NCBI GenBank assembly: GCA_026982705.1
Contig: JALSGP010000039.1
Location: 1 to 64,000 of the forward strand
Origin: Alphaproteobacteria bacterium
GTDB lineage: Bacteria > Pseudomonadota > Alphaproteobacteria > Geminicoccales > Geminicoccaceae
Direction: 5' to 3'
DNA: 64,000 nt
Position numbers and translations under genes: made by a program. This document shows positions 16,728-25,240 of this stretch, piece by piece (within the stretch, counting starts at the first letter, position 1; every line of letters begins with the position of its first letter). Below the pieces are notes generated by a model that did no database searches, was not told the origin of the DNA, and was given only the letters and a program-made list of their open reading frames with translations.

Positions 16728-18100
16728 GGACCGGCGTGCTCGATCCCCATCCGCTGGGCTGGCGCGCCGGTCTCGCCGTCGACGGCCGCCTCGTGGACTA
16801 CGCCGAGGACGGTCCCGGCGACGGGGAGGTGACGGACCGGCTGTTCTACGCCCGCGTGGTGCGGGTGGAACCGCGTCTCGCCGCCGCCTTCCTCGACATC
16901 GGCGGGGGACGGACCGCCTTCCTCACCGCCCGTGACGCCCGTTTCCTCGATCCCCGGTGCGCCCGCCGCGACATCCGCGAGCTGGTGCGCGAGGGGGAAC
17001 GGCTGGTGGTGATGGGCCTGCGCGAGGGCGACGACGACAAGGGACCGAGGGTGACGGCGGACGTGCGCCTGTTCGGCCTCTTCACCATCCTCCGCCCCCG
17101 CGGCGGCGAGAGCCTCGCGTCCGGCCACGCCCGCGGCCGGCTCCGCCAGCGCCTGCGCGAGCGCGCCGCCCGCCTGTTCCCGGACGGGCGCGTGGTGCTG
17201 CGGCGCTTCGCCGACGCCGTGGACGACGGGGCGCTGGTGGCGGAGGTGCGGCGGCTGGAGACCCGCTGGCGCGAGATCGAGGCGGGCCTGCGGAAGGCCC
17301 GCCCGGGGCCGGTCCCCTTCGGCGAGGACGGCCTCGACCGGCTGCTCCGGCGCCTGCTGGAAGCGGGGGCGGAGGTGGTCGAGGTCGCCGACGCCGCCGT
17401 CTCGGCCCGCGTCGAACGCGAACTCGCCCGGCTGCCCGAGGCGGTGCGGCCGCGCTTCACGCGTCTGCGCGCACCCCTCGCCTTCCCCGCCACCGGCCTC
17501 GAGGAGCAGTTCGAGGCGGCGCTGCAGCCGGAGGTCGCGCTGGACGGCGGCGGCCGTCTGGTGATCGAGGAGACCCGGGCCTTCGTCGCCATCGACGTGG
17601 ACGGCGAGGGGCGCGACGCCCTCGAGCTGGATCTGGCGGCGGCCCGGGAGATCGCCCGCCAGGTGCGGCTGCGGAACCTCGGCGGCAACATCCTCGTCGA
17701 CTTCGTGGACCTGCCGCGGCCCTCCGCCCGCAAGCTGCTCGACGACGCGCTCCGCAAGGGCTTCCGCGACGATCCCGCCCAGCCCCAGATCCACCCCATG
17801 TCGGTGCTGGGCATCGTCCACATCACCCGCGCCCGCCGCGGCCGGCCGCTGTCGGCCCGCTACCGCGAGGCCTGTACCGCCTGCCGGGGCGAGGGGCGGG
17901 TGCCCTCGGCCGAGGCCGGACTGCTGGCGCTGTTCCGGACGCTCCGCACGACGGCACGGCCGGTGCGGGCGGTGCGGGTGGGCGAACGCCTCGCCGGCCG
18001 CCTCGCCGCCGTCGGCGATCCCGGCTGGCTGCGCGGCATCCCCTGGCGGTGCGATCCCGCCCTGGCCCCGCTGGACTTCGCGGTGGAGGAGGCGTCGTGA
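16724..18100 (+). CDS. Ribonuclease E/G family protein
   Basis: A 458-residue endoribonuclease of the RNase G/short RNase E type, acting on single-stranded, AU-rich sites in rRNA and mRNA. The N-terminal S1-like part reads FYARVVRVEPRLAAAFLDIGGGRTAFL. The catalytic region has IDVDGEG and LGGNILVDFVDL, which carry the two metal-binding aspartates, and then a short zinc-link-like CTACRGEG. The long degradosome scaffold of RNase E is absent. I take TTG 16724 as start because GGGGAGG lies 7 bases before it and it overlaps the maf stop; GTG 16736 is the alternative. It is shorter than E. coli RNase G (489). Confidence 0.88.
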   Translation: MRTGVLDPHPLGWRAGLAVDGRLVDYAEDGPGDGEVTDRLFYARVVRVEPRLAAAFLDIGGGRTAFLTARDARFLDPRCARRDIRELVREGERLVVMGLREGDDDKGPRVTADVRLFGLFTILRPRGGESLASGHARGRLRQRLRERAARLFPDGRVVLRRFADAVDDGALVAEVRRLETRWREIEAGLRKARPGPVPFGEDGLDRLLRRLLEAGAEVVEVADAAVSARVERELARLPEAVRPRFTRLRAPLAFPATGLEEQFEAALQPEVALDGGGRLVIEETRAFVAIDVDGEGRDALELDLAAAREIARQVRLRNLGGNILVDFVDLPRPSARKLLDDALRKGFRDDPAQPQIHPMSVLGIVHITRARRGRPLSARYREACTACRGEGRVPSAEAGLLALFRTLRTTARPVRAVRVGERLAGRLAAVGDPGWLRGIPWRCDPALAPLDFAVEEAS

Positions 18101-18309
18101 GCGGGGGCGGCGCGCGGACGGTCCGAGGGCGCCGCGGGCGCTGTCCCGTCTGCGGGCGGCCGCGCGATCCCCGCTTCCGCCCCTTCTGCTCGCGCCTGTG
18201 CCGCGACCGCGACTTCCTCGCCTGGATGGACGAGCGCCACCGCCTGCCGGTGGTAGAGGAGGGGGAGGAGCCCTCCCGCGAGCGCGGCGGCGAGGCGTCG
18301 CGGGAGTGA
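18097..18309 (+). CDS. yacG: DNA gyrase inhibitor YacG-type zinc protein
   Basis: A 70-residue protein with a four-cysteine zinc site, CPVCGRP followed by FCSRLCRDRD, then the family's DFLAWMDERHRLP segment and an acidic tail. YacG of E. coli binds gyrase B and inhibits its activity. GTG 18097 overlaps the stop of the RNase gene, completing the coupled run infA-maf-RNase-yacG. The stop codon is only four bases from the 3' end of the convergent hemY gene, with no room for a separate terminator. Confidence 0.9.
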   Translation: MSGGGARTVRGRRGRCPVCGRPRDPRFRPFCSRLCRDRDFLAWMDERHRLPVVEEGEEPSRERGGEASRE

Positions 18310-18313
18310 GGTC

Positions 18314-19828
18314 TCAGGCGGCGGCCACGCGCCCTCCGGCCTCCTGCCCGGCCCCGTCGCCGTCCTCCTTCACCGCCTCCCCCCCGTCCCCGCCGTCGCC
18401 GGAGGCCGCTTCCGTGGCGCCAGGACCCGCCGGCGCGGACGGTTTCGCCTCCTCCCGCGGCACCACCTCCCGCGCCGGCGAGGGCTTCGGCGCCACCAGG
18501 AACTCCACCGGCCGGTCCTCCGGCGCCAGGAGGGTCACCCGTGCCGGCACCGTCCACTGGACGGCGTCGAAGCGACCGGTGCGCCCGAAGGGCTGCCAGT
18601 GCGGCAGGATCTCCTGGGTGTCGGTGTCCACCCAGGCCGGATCCGGCGGTGCCTCCCGCGCCCGCTCCAGCCAGCGCCGTACCACCGCCTCCTCCTCGCC
18701 GCGCAGCCGCGCCAGCTCGGCGAACAGGCGATGGACCCGTGCCGTCGCCTCCAGCTCGCGGGCCCGAACCAGCAGCTTGTGGGACTCCTCGAGATCGCCC
18801 GCCGCCATGTAGGCCTCGGCCAGCAGCAGATAGGAGAGGGCGTGGTAGGGCTGGAGGGTGCGCAGCCGCTCCAGCCGCTGGATGCGCAGCGCCAGCGGCG
18901 GATCCTCGCCGTCGAGGCCGAGATGGGCCAGGGCCAGCTCGGGATGGGGGGCGACGCGCCAGCTCCGCTCCAGCAGCCGGCGGGCCAGCCGCGGCCGGCC
19001 CAGCTCGCGGGCGAGACGCGCCGCCCGCACCACCGCCGGTGCGAAGAAGGGCGCCACCCGCGCCGCCCGCCGGGCGAGATCGAAGGCCTCGCCGAGGCGC
19101 CCCCGCGCCTCCGCCCGCTCCGCCATCAGCAGGAAGAGGATGGCGCGCCGGCGGGCGAGGGTGGGCCCGTCCACCAGCCCGAGACTCGCGAGCTCCCCCA
19201 GCAGCTGGATGGCCTCGTCCCAGACCTCGCGGCGGGTCAGGAGGTCGAAGAGGGTGGTCACCACCCACGGCGTGCGGGGATTGCGGCGATGGGCCTCGCG
19301 GGCGAGCGCGAGCGCCTCCTCCAGCTCGCCCGTCTTGATGGCCTGGGCGAGGAGTCCGCGCAGTCCCAGCAGTTCGGTGTCGGGATGGTCCAGCATGCGC
19401 TGGAATTCGCGGAGCGCGCCCAGATCGTCGCCCTCGAGCTGGGCGGTCTGGGCCGCCAGCAGCCGCAGGGCAGGATCGCCGTCGTCCAGGAGCCGTCGGG
19501 CCTGGCGCATGTGATGACGGGCCGCCGCCACGTCACCGGCCGCCGCCGCCACTAGGCCGGCCGACAGCGCCCGCCGTCCCGCCGCCCTCCGATGCGCCGC
19601 CCGCCGGGCGGCGAGCCGCCGCGGCAGCGTCCACAGCCACCGCCCTGCCTCGAACAGCGCCACCGCCGCCGCCGCCAGCACCAGCAGCGCCAGGAGGGCG
19701 ACGCCGACGCTGGTCTCCACCTCCACCCCGAGCCAGGCGATCACCACCCGCCCGGGATGGTCGGCGATCCAGGCGGCGAGGCCGGCGGCGCCGGCGGTGA
19801 GGGCGAGGAACAGCACAAGCCTCAGCAT
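18314..19828 (-). CDS. hemY: HemY-like membrane protein with TPR-type repeats
   Basis: The 504-residue protein fits the proteobacterial HemY family (not the Bacillus protoporphyrinogen oxidase). Two membrane helices at about residues 4-24 and 40-62 are followed by HemY-N sequence and a long helical repeat region (TPR-like, e.g. ALREFQRMLDHPDTELLGLR, LSYLLLAEAYMAAGDLEES). The conserved PRTPWVVTTLFDLLTRREVWDEA block is clear. The final 80 residues are an acidic, alanine/glycine-rich tail. It is the last gene of the order hemC, hemD, Mic60-like, hemY on the minus strand. Its role in haem synthesis is not defined biochemically. Confidence 0.9.
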   Translation of the reverse strand: MLRLVLFLALTAGAAGLAAWIADHPGRVVIAWLGVEVETSVGVALLALLVLAAAAVALFEAGRWLWTLPRRLAARRAAHRRAAGRRALSAGLVAAAAGDVAAARHHMRQARRLLDDGDPALRLLAAQTAQLEGDDLGALREFQRMLDHPDTELLGLRGLLAQAIKTGELEEALALAREAHRRNPRTPWVVTTLFDLLTRREVWDEAIQLLGELASLGLVDGPTLARRRAILFLLMAERAEARGRLGEAFDLARRAARVAPFFAPAVVRAARLARELGRPRLARRLLERSWRVAPHPELALAHLGLDGEDPPLALRIQRLERLRTLQPYHALSYLLLAEAYMAAGDLEESHKLLVRARELEATARVHRLFAELARLRGEEEAVVRRWLERAREAPPDPAWVDTDTQEILPHWQPFGRTGRFDAVQWTVPARVTLLAPEDRPVEFLVAPKPSPAREVVPREEAKPSAPAGPGATEAASGDGGDGGEAVKEDGDGAGQEAGGRVAAA

Positions 19829-19846
19829 GGGCGCGGGCTCCGGTGG

Positions 19847-21685
19847 TCAGCTCGCGGGTTCGAGGAGGGCGGCCAGCCGCTCGCGGGCGAGGCGGTCGAG
19901 TTCGCCGGCCACGGCGCGGGCGGCGAGGCGCACGCGGGCGCGGGCGATCCAGGCGGCCACGTCTTCGCGGGAGCCGGCGTGGGGTTCGAGGGCCGCCACC
20001 GCCGCCGCCACCTCGCCGCGGGCGAGCGCCTCCCGCGCGCGGACCAGGGCCGCCGCCAGCGTGGTGGGCGCCTCGCCGGCCCGCCGGACGGTGACCAGCC
20101 GGCGCAGATTGGCGACGGCCGCCCCGAGGATGTCGCCGCCTCCTTCCGCGGCCGCCGCCCCCTCGCCGCGGGCGATGCGCGCCAGTCCCTCGGCCAGCTC
20201 CGTCGGCGAGGGGATGCCGGCCTCCCGGGCCGGCGCCAGCCGCTCCAGATACGGCCGCAGCCCGGGATCGCGCGCCGCCAGCCGCGCGAGCAGCGCGAGG
20301 GGCCGATCGACGGGCCCGCCCTCGGCGGTGGCCAGCGCCACTTCGCTCGCCACCAGCGCCAGCAGCACCGCCTCGGCCCGCGCGCCCAGCTCGCGGTCGA
20401 GCCGTTCCGCCAGCGCCTCCAGCCGTCGTCCCAGCGCGCCCAGGACCTCGCCGTGGCGGGCGAGATCCCGCTCCAGCACCGCCAGCCGCTCGCCGAGCCG
20501 CGCCCGCGCGCCGCCGGCCTCGGCCAGCGCCGTCTCCAGCCGCGCCACACCGTCGGCCAACGCCTTCGCCCGTGCGCTCAGCGCTTCCTGGGCCTCCGCC
20601 AGCGCCCGCAGCCGCGCCGCCAGGGCATCCACCCTCTCCAGCCCCCGTTCGAGGGCCGCGAACCGGGCCTCGCCCTCGGTCCGGAGCCGCTCCAGGGCGG
20701 CCGCCAGATCGTCCACCCGTCCGGTCAGATCGGCGAGGGCACCGAGCCGCGCCTCGACGGCGGCGAGCCGTCCCTCGAGCGCCCGCGCCCGGTCGTCGAG
20801 CCGCGTCCTGAGGGCGGTGACGCGGTTGGCCAGCTCGCCGCGCCCGCGCTCGGCCGCCGCCAGCCGGCGGCCGAGGTCGGCGAGGGCGGGCTCCAGTTCC
20901 GCCAGGCTGCGCGCCAGCTCCTCCACACGTCCGGCGAGCGTCCCGAGCCGCTCCTCGAAGGCGGCCACGCCGGCCACGGCCGGCCGCCGGGCGAGTGCGT
21001 CGAGGCGGTCCGCGAGATCCGCCACCCGCCCGGCGAGCCCGGCGAGGGCATCCAGGCGGTCGGCCAGCTCACCGGTGCGCGCCTCCAGTCCCGCCAGCCG
21101 GTCCTCGAGGGTCTCGAGCCGCGCGCCCGGCGCCGCCCGCGCCACGCGCGCTTCCAGCGCCTCCACCCGCTGCGCCAGCGCCGTGAGCTCCCCGCGCGGG
21201 GCCCGTTCGGCCAGCCGGGCGTCCAGCTTTCGCTCCAGCGCGGCGAGACGCGCATCCCGCGCCGCCAGCGCCTCCTCGAGGCGGGCCGTGGCCGCCGCCC
21301 GCTCCGCGAGGGTGTCGGCGACCAGCCACCAGGCGACGCCCCCCACCGCCACGCCGCCCAACAGCGCCCCCAGGAGCGCCGGCACCCATCTCCCGCGGGC
21401 GGCGGGCGCCGGCGCGGACGGCACGGAGGCCGGTGCCGCCTCCCCGCGCGGCCCCGCATCGCCGGGCCGCCCCATGGGTGACGACGTCTCCTCGGCGGCC
21501 GGTGTCGCGGATGCGGAGGCTGCCGGCTGCACCGGCTCCTCCGGCGGGGTCCCGGCGGATGCTCCGGCCTCGCCCTCCTCGGCCCGTGGCGCCGCCTCGG
21601 GCGCGGGCGTCGTCTCGCCACCCTCCTCCGCCGGCGGGCGGGTGTCGGCGGGTCGACGTCCGGAGCGCTTGCGACCACGGGCCAT
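19847..21685 (-). CDS. Mitofilin-domain (Mic60-like) inner membrane protein
   Basis: A 612-residue protein with the layout of alphaproteobacterial Mic60. A cytoplasmic, acidic and alanine/proline-rich N-terminus (1-98) is followed by one membrane helix (about 100-121, VPALLGALLGGVAVGGVAWW), a very long coiled coil with dense leucine heptads (about 122-450), and a C-terminal mitofilin-type helical domain (about 470-612). The position between hemD and hemY is the known genomic setting of this family, the ancestor of the mitochondrial MICOS subunit that shapes crista junctions. In bacteria it is linked to intracytoplasmic membranes and outer-membrane contact. ATG 21685 is used. Confidence 0.85.
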   Translation of the reverse strand: MARGRKRSGRRPADTRPPAEEGGETTPAPEAAPRAEEGEAGASAGTPPEEPVQPAASASATPAAEETSSPMGRPGDAGPRGEAAPASVPSAPAPAARGRWVPALLGALLGGVAVGGVAWWLVADTLAERAAATARLEEALAARDARLAALERKLDARLAERAPRGELTALAQRVEALEARVARAAPGARLETLEDRLAGLEARTGELADRLDALAGLAGRVADLADRLDALARRPAVAGVAAFEERLGTLAGRVEELARSLAELEPALADLGRRLAAAERGRGELANRVTALRTRLDDRARALEGRLAAVEARLGALADLTGRVDDLAAALERLRTEGEARFAALERGLERVDALAARLRALAEAQEALSARAKALADGVARLETALAEAGGARARLGERLAVLERDLARHGEVLGALGRRLEALAERLDRELGARAEAVLLALVASEVALATAEGGPVDRPLALLARLAARDPGLRPYLERLAPAREAGIPSPTELAEGLARIARGEGAAAAEGGGDILGAAVANLRRLVTVRRAGEAPTTLAAALVRAREALARGEVAAAVAALEPHAGSREDVAAWIARARVRLAARAVAGELDRLARERLAALLEPAS

Positions 21686-21746
21686 GATCCGTTTCCTCGT
21701 GCACGCGCCGCCGGGGCGGCGGCCGGTCCGATCCCGCCCCCCGGTA

Positions 21747-22481
21747 TCAAGCCCCCATGCGGGCTTCAAGGGCGGCCAGCAGGGCCTTTTCGTCGCGCTC
21801 CTCGGCCACCACCACCTCGAGACCGGGCAGTTCCACGATCTCCTCCGCCACCGCCTCGCTCAGGCACACGCACACCACCCCCTCGAGCGCCGCCTCGAGG
21901 CCGGCACGGTGGACCAGGCGGGCGAAGGTGGCGGCGGTGCGGGGCGAATACAGCAGCACGGCACCGATGGCGCGCCGCTGGAGGGCGTGGCGGGTGCGCG
22001 AGCCCAGCTCCTCCCGCGGCACCATCTCGTAGACCACCACCCGCCGGTAGGCGAAGCCGGCGGGCTCCAGCACCTCCTCGAAGCGGCTCGCCACCTCGCG
22101 GCCGCTGGGATGGAGCACGAGGCCGGCGGCGGGGTCCAGCTCCCGGACGAGACGTTCGGCCAGCGAGCGCCATTCGCCCTCACCGAGGCGGATGTCGAAG
22201 GCGCCCCGCGCGGCCGCCGCCCGCGCCGTGCCCGGCCCCACGGCGTAGACCGGCTTCTCCACGAGCTGGTGGGCGAGGGCGTGGACGGCGTTGGCGCTGG
22301 TCAGCACCACCGCCTGGATCTCCTCCGCGGGCGGCAGTTCGAAGGGCACCCGGTGCATCTCGAACAGCGGGTCCACCAGCGTCGCGAAACCGCGGCGGTG
22401 CAGCTCCCGGGCGGTCTCTTCCGCCTGCTCGCGGGCCCGCGTCACCAGCACCCACGTCTTGCGAGGTCTCTCCCGAGTCAT
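21747..22481 (-). CDS. hemD: Uroporphyrinogen-III synthase
   Basis: HemD cyclises hydroxymethylbilane to uroporphyrinogen III with inversion of ring D. The 244-residue protein has the loose HemD pattern: VLVTRAREQAEETARELHRRG at the N-terminus, VVLTSANAVHAL at about residue 60, VYAVGPGTARAA, and in the second lobe VLLYSPRTAATF and CLSEAVAEEI. The family is poorly conserved, but the position directly downstream of hemC confirms it. ATG 22481 is 19 bases from the hemC stop. Confidence 0.92.
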   Translation of the reverse strand: MTRERPRKTWVLVTRAREQAEETARELHRRGFATLVDPLFEMHRVPFELPPAEEIQAVVLTSANAVHALAHQLVEKPVYAVGPGTARAAAARGAFDIRLGEGEWRSLAERLVRELDPAAGLVLHPSGREVASRFEEVLEPAGFAYRRVVVYEMVPREELGSRTRHALQRRAIGAVLLYSPRTAATFARLVHRAGLEAALEGVVCVCLSEAVAEEIVELPGLEVVVAEERDEKALLAALEARMGA

Positions 22482-22500
22482 GCCATCCCCGTCCGTGCGG

Positions 22501-23433
22501 TCATCGGGTCGAGGCGAAGAGCGAGTCCGGGGCCGCCCGGCGCAGGCGGCGGCCGATCTCGCGGGCGAGGGGCCGGGGATCGTCGGCGGTGCGCGCCGCC
22601 GCGCGCCAGATCTCGCTGCCGTCGGGAGCCGCCACCAGCGCGCGGAAGCGATAGCCCCCGCTCTCGACGGTGCAGAGGCCCGCGATGGGCGTGCGGCAGG
22701 AGCCGTCGAGCTCGGCGAGACAGGCCCGTTCCGCCTCGACACAGGTCCGGGTGGGCAGATGGTCGATCCGCTCCAGCAATTCCAGCGTTTTCACATCATT
22801 CTCCCGGCATTCGAGGCCGACGGCCCCCTGCGCCACCGCCGGCAGCATCACCTCCGGTTCCAGCACCAGGTGGGGCCCGGGATCGCAGGCGAGGCGCAGC
22901 AGGCCGGCCCGTGCCAGCAGGGTGGCGTCCACCCTCCCCTCCCGCAGGCGCGCGAGGCGGGTGCCCACATTGCCCCGGAGCGGCACCACCCTGAGATCCG
23001 GCCGGTGCGCCCGGACCTGCGCCGCCCGCCGCAGCGAGGCGGTGCCCACCACCGCACCCGGCGGCAGACCGGCGAGATCGACGCCGTCGCGGGTGAGCAG
23101 CACGTCGCGCACGTCCTCGCGCGGCAGCACGGCGCCGATCACCAGCCCCGCCGGCAGCACCGTCGGCACGTCCTTCATGGAATGGACGGCGAGATCGACG
23201 GTCCCTTCCAGGAGCGCCTCCTCGATCTCCTTGGTGAAGAGCCCCTTGCCGCCGAGCTCGGCGAGGGGACGATCGAGGAAACGGTCGCCGGAAGTGCGGA
23301 TGACGCGGATCTCGACGGCGTCCGCCGCCGCCAGCTCCGGATCGGCGCGGCGCAGGGCCGCCACCGCCAGTTCCGTCTGCCGGAGGGCCAGGGGCGAGCC
23401 GCGGGTGCCGACGACGAGTCGGGCTCGGGCCAT
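22501..23433 (-). CDS. hemC: Hydroxymethylbilane synthase (porphobilinogen deaminase)
   Basis: HemC joins four porphobilinogen units into hydroxymethylbilane. The 310-residue protein is full length. It shows VVGTRGSPLALRQTE at the N-terminus, VHSMKDVPT, GTASLRRAAQ, LRGNVGTRL, and the cofactor-attachment cysteine in ELDGSCRTPIAG. ATG 23433 fits the family start. It is transcribed away from tsaD, with 56 bases between the two start codons; this divergent hemC/tsaD arrangement is common in alphaproteobacteria. Confidence 0.96.
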   Translation of the reverse strand: MARARLVVGTRGSPLALRQTELAVAALRRADPELAAADAVEIRVIRTSGDRFLDRPLAELGGKGLFTKEIEEALLEGTVDLAVHSMKDVPTVLPAGLVIGAVLPREDVRDVLLTRDGVDLAGLPPGAVVGTASLRRAAQVRAHRPDLRVVPLRGNVGTRLARLREGRVDATLLARAGLLRLACDPGPHLVLEPEVMLPAVAQGAVGLECRENDVKTLELLERIDHLPTRTCVEAERACLAELDGSCRTPIAGLCTVESGGYRFRALVAAPDGSEIWRAAARTADDPRPLAREIGRRLRRAAPDSLFASTR

Positions 23434-23489
23434 TTCCACCACCGGTTCGGGGCGCCATATGACGTTCGCACTCCGTGCAGGTAGGGGCG

Positions 23490-24566
23490 ATGGCGACGAG
23501 GGAAAGGCGGCCCCTGGTGCTGGGCATCGAGACCAGTTGCGACGAGACCGCCGCCGCGGTGGTGGGGGCGGACCGGCGCGTCCATGCGGAGGCGCTGGCA
23601 CGCCAGCTCGAGCGCCACGCGCCCTACGGCGGGGTGGTGCCGGAGATCGCCGCCCGTGCCCACGCGGAGGTGCTGGACCGGCTGGTGGCGCGGGTGCTGG
23701 AGGAGGCGGGGCTGCGCCTCTCCGATCTCGACGCCGTCGCCGTCACCGCCGGCCCCGGCCTCGTGGGCGGGCTGCTGGTGGGGGTGGTGACGGCGCAGGC
23801 ACTGGCGGCGGTGGCGGGGCTGCCCCTGCTGCCGGTCAACCATCTGGAAGCCCATGCGCTGACCGCCCGCCTCACCCACGACCTCGACTTCCCCTATCTG
23901 CTGCTGCTGGTCTCGGGCGGGCACACCCAGCTGCTGGTGGTGGAGGGCGTGGGACGCCACCGGCGTCTCGGCGCCACCCTCGACGACGCCGTCGGCGAGG
24001 CCTTCGACAAGGTGGCGAAGATGCTGGGCCTCGGCTATCCTGGCGGCCCGGCGGTGGAACGGGAGGCCACCCGCGGCGATCCCACCGCCTTCCGTCTGCC
24101 GCGACCGCTCCTCGACCGGCCCGGCTGCGACTTCTCCCTCTCCGGCCTCAAGACGGCGGTCCGCCAGCACATCCTCGCCCTCGGACCGCGCGCCGCCGAT
24201 CCCGCCGTCCGCGCCGATCTCTGCGCCGCCTTCCAGGAGGCGGTGGCCGACATCCTCACCGACCGCTGCCGCCACGCCCTCGCCCGCCTCCGCGCCGAAC
24301 GGGGACGGCCGCCGGGGCTGGTGGTGGCGGGCGGCGTCGCCGCCAACCGGCGGCTGCGGGCGGCGCTGGAGGAACTGGCGGCGACGGAGGGAACGACACT
24401 GGTGCTGCCGCCGCCCGGACTGTGCGGCGACAATGCGGTGATGGTGGCCTGGTGCGGCGTGGAACGGCTGCGCGCCGGCCTGCCGCCGGCGCCGGTGCGG
24501 GTGCGCCCGCGCTGGCCCCTCGATCCCGAGGCCGAACCGCTGCCGGGTGCCGGAGTCAAGGCCTGA
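23490..24566 (+). CDS. tsaD: tRNA N6-adenosine threonylcarbamoyltransferase
   Basis: TsaD transfers the threonylcarbamoyl group to A37 of tRNAs that read ANN codons. The 358-residue protein has the ASKHA fold motifs: [14 protein letters not shown] near the N-terminus, [14 protein letters not shown] with the metal-binding histidines, [37 protein letters not shown], and [10 protein letters not shown] near the C-terminus. ATG 23490 has GGTAGGGG upstream. It is divergent from hemC. The TsaB, TsaC and TsaE partners are not in this window. Confidence 0.96.
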   Translation: MATRERRPLVLGIETSCDETAAAVVGADRRVHAEALARQLERHAPYGGVVPEIAARAHAEVLDRLVARVLEEAGLRLSDLDAVAVTAGPGLVGGLLVGVVTAQALAAVAGLPLLPVNHLEAHALTARLTHDLDFPYLLLLVSGGHTQLLVVEGVGRHRRLGATLDDAVGEAFDKVAKMLGLGYPGGPAVEREATRGDPTAFRLPRPLLDRPGCDFSLSGLKTAVRQHILALGPRAADPAVRADLCAAFQEAVADILTDRCRHALARLRAERGRPPGLVVAGGVAANRRLRAALEELAATEGTTLVLPPPGLCGDNAVMVAWCGVERLRAGLPPAPVRVRPRWPLDPEAEPLPGAGVKA

Positions 24567-24674
24567 CCACACCCGCGCACGTGATGCGCGAGGCATGCGG
24601 GAGCAGATCCGCCGTCGATCACCCGTCGCGCGTGAAAGTCATACTCGATTACGGTTCCGGGGACATCGCGACGG

Positions 24675-24703
24675 TTGAGATACGGGATGGGCAATCGTAC
24701 AAA
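24675..24703 (+). promoter_or_regulatory. Predicted promoter of the HTH regulator at 24761
   Basis: TTGAGA at 24675-24680 and TACAAA at 24698-24703 are spaced by 17 bases in an unusually AT-rich patch for this genome. They face the HTH gene. A transcript would start near 24710, ahead of the 24720-24736 palindrome. Confidence 0.45.
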
Positions 24704-24719
24704 AAGGAAGACGGACACG

Positions 24720-24736
24720 GCGGGAATCCTTCCCGC
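24720..24736. promoter_or_regulatory. Candidate operator palindrome before the first HTH regulator
   Basis: GCGGGAA-TCC-TTCCCGC is a perfect 7-base inverted repeat with a 3-base centre. It lies just downstream of the predicted -10 box and 24 bases before the start codon, a good place for a repressor to block its own gene. A similar GGGAA/TTCCC palindrome precedes the paralogous regulator at 39494. Confidence 0.4.
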
Positions 24737-24760
24737 ATCCCCGTGGGGAGGGGCCATGGA

Positions 24761-25228
24761 GTGCGAGCGATGGGCGCGGTGAAAGCCAAGCCGGCGCGGG
24801 CGGGCCGGCTGCATCCCCAGGAGATCGACCGCTACGTGGGCATGCGCATCCGCCAGCGGCGGATCATGCTCGGGCTGACCCAGCAGCAGATGGCCGATCT
24901 CATCGGCGTCACCTATCAGCAGGCCCACAAGTACGAACGCGGCATCAACCGCGTCGCCGCCGGGCGTCTCTACCAGATCGCCAAGGCGCTGGGCGTGGAC
25001 GTGGGCTATTTCTTCGAGGGGCTCGAGAGCGAGCGGGTGTTCGAGCCCACCGCCCAGCAGCGGCTGCTGCTGGAACTGGCCCGCCACTTCGTCGCCCTGC
25101 CGCGACGCCGCCACCAGGAGGCACTGGTCCAGCTCGCCCGCGCCCTGGCCAGCGAGAACGACGTGGAGCCCCTGTCGGAGGCCGCCCCGACCGCGGAGGG
25201 CGCGGAAGCCGGGCGGCGGCGGGCCTGA
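24761..25228 (+). CDS. Helix-turn-helix (XRE family) transcriptional regulator
   Basis: A 155-residue DNA-binding protein. The XRE helix-turn-helix spans about residues 26-85 (RIRQRRIMLGLTQQQMADLI, then GVTYQQAHKYERGINRVAAG and LYQIAKALGV). A second helical segment (LLLELARHFVALPRRRHQEA) follows and an acidic tail closes the protein. The family is common in alphaproteobacteria with mostly unknown targets. GTG 24761 is favoured because GGGGAGGGG ends 7 bases before it; ATG 24770 is in frame. It has a close paralogue at 39494 with 53 of about 61 identical residues in the HTH core. Confidence 0.85.
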   Translation: MRAMGAVKAKPARAGRLHPQEIDRYVGMRIRQRRIMLGLTQQQMADLIGVTYQQAHKYERGINRVAAGRLYQIAKALGVDVGYFFEGLESERVFEPTAQQRLLLELARHFVALPRRRHQEALVQLARALASENDVEPLSEAAPTAEGAEAGRRRA

Positions 25229-25240
25229 GCCGGACGGTTC

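Noticed and set aside
19847-21685. Repeated short motifs in the Mic60-like gene as DNA repeats
   Set aside because: The apparent repeats follow the leucine/alanine heptads of the coiled coil rather than true tandem DNA copies.
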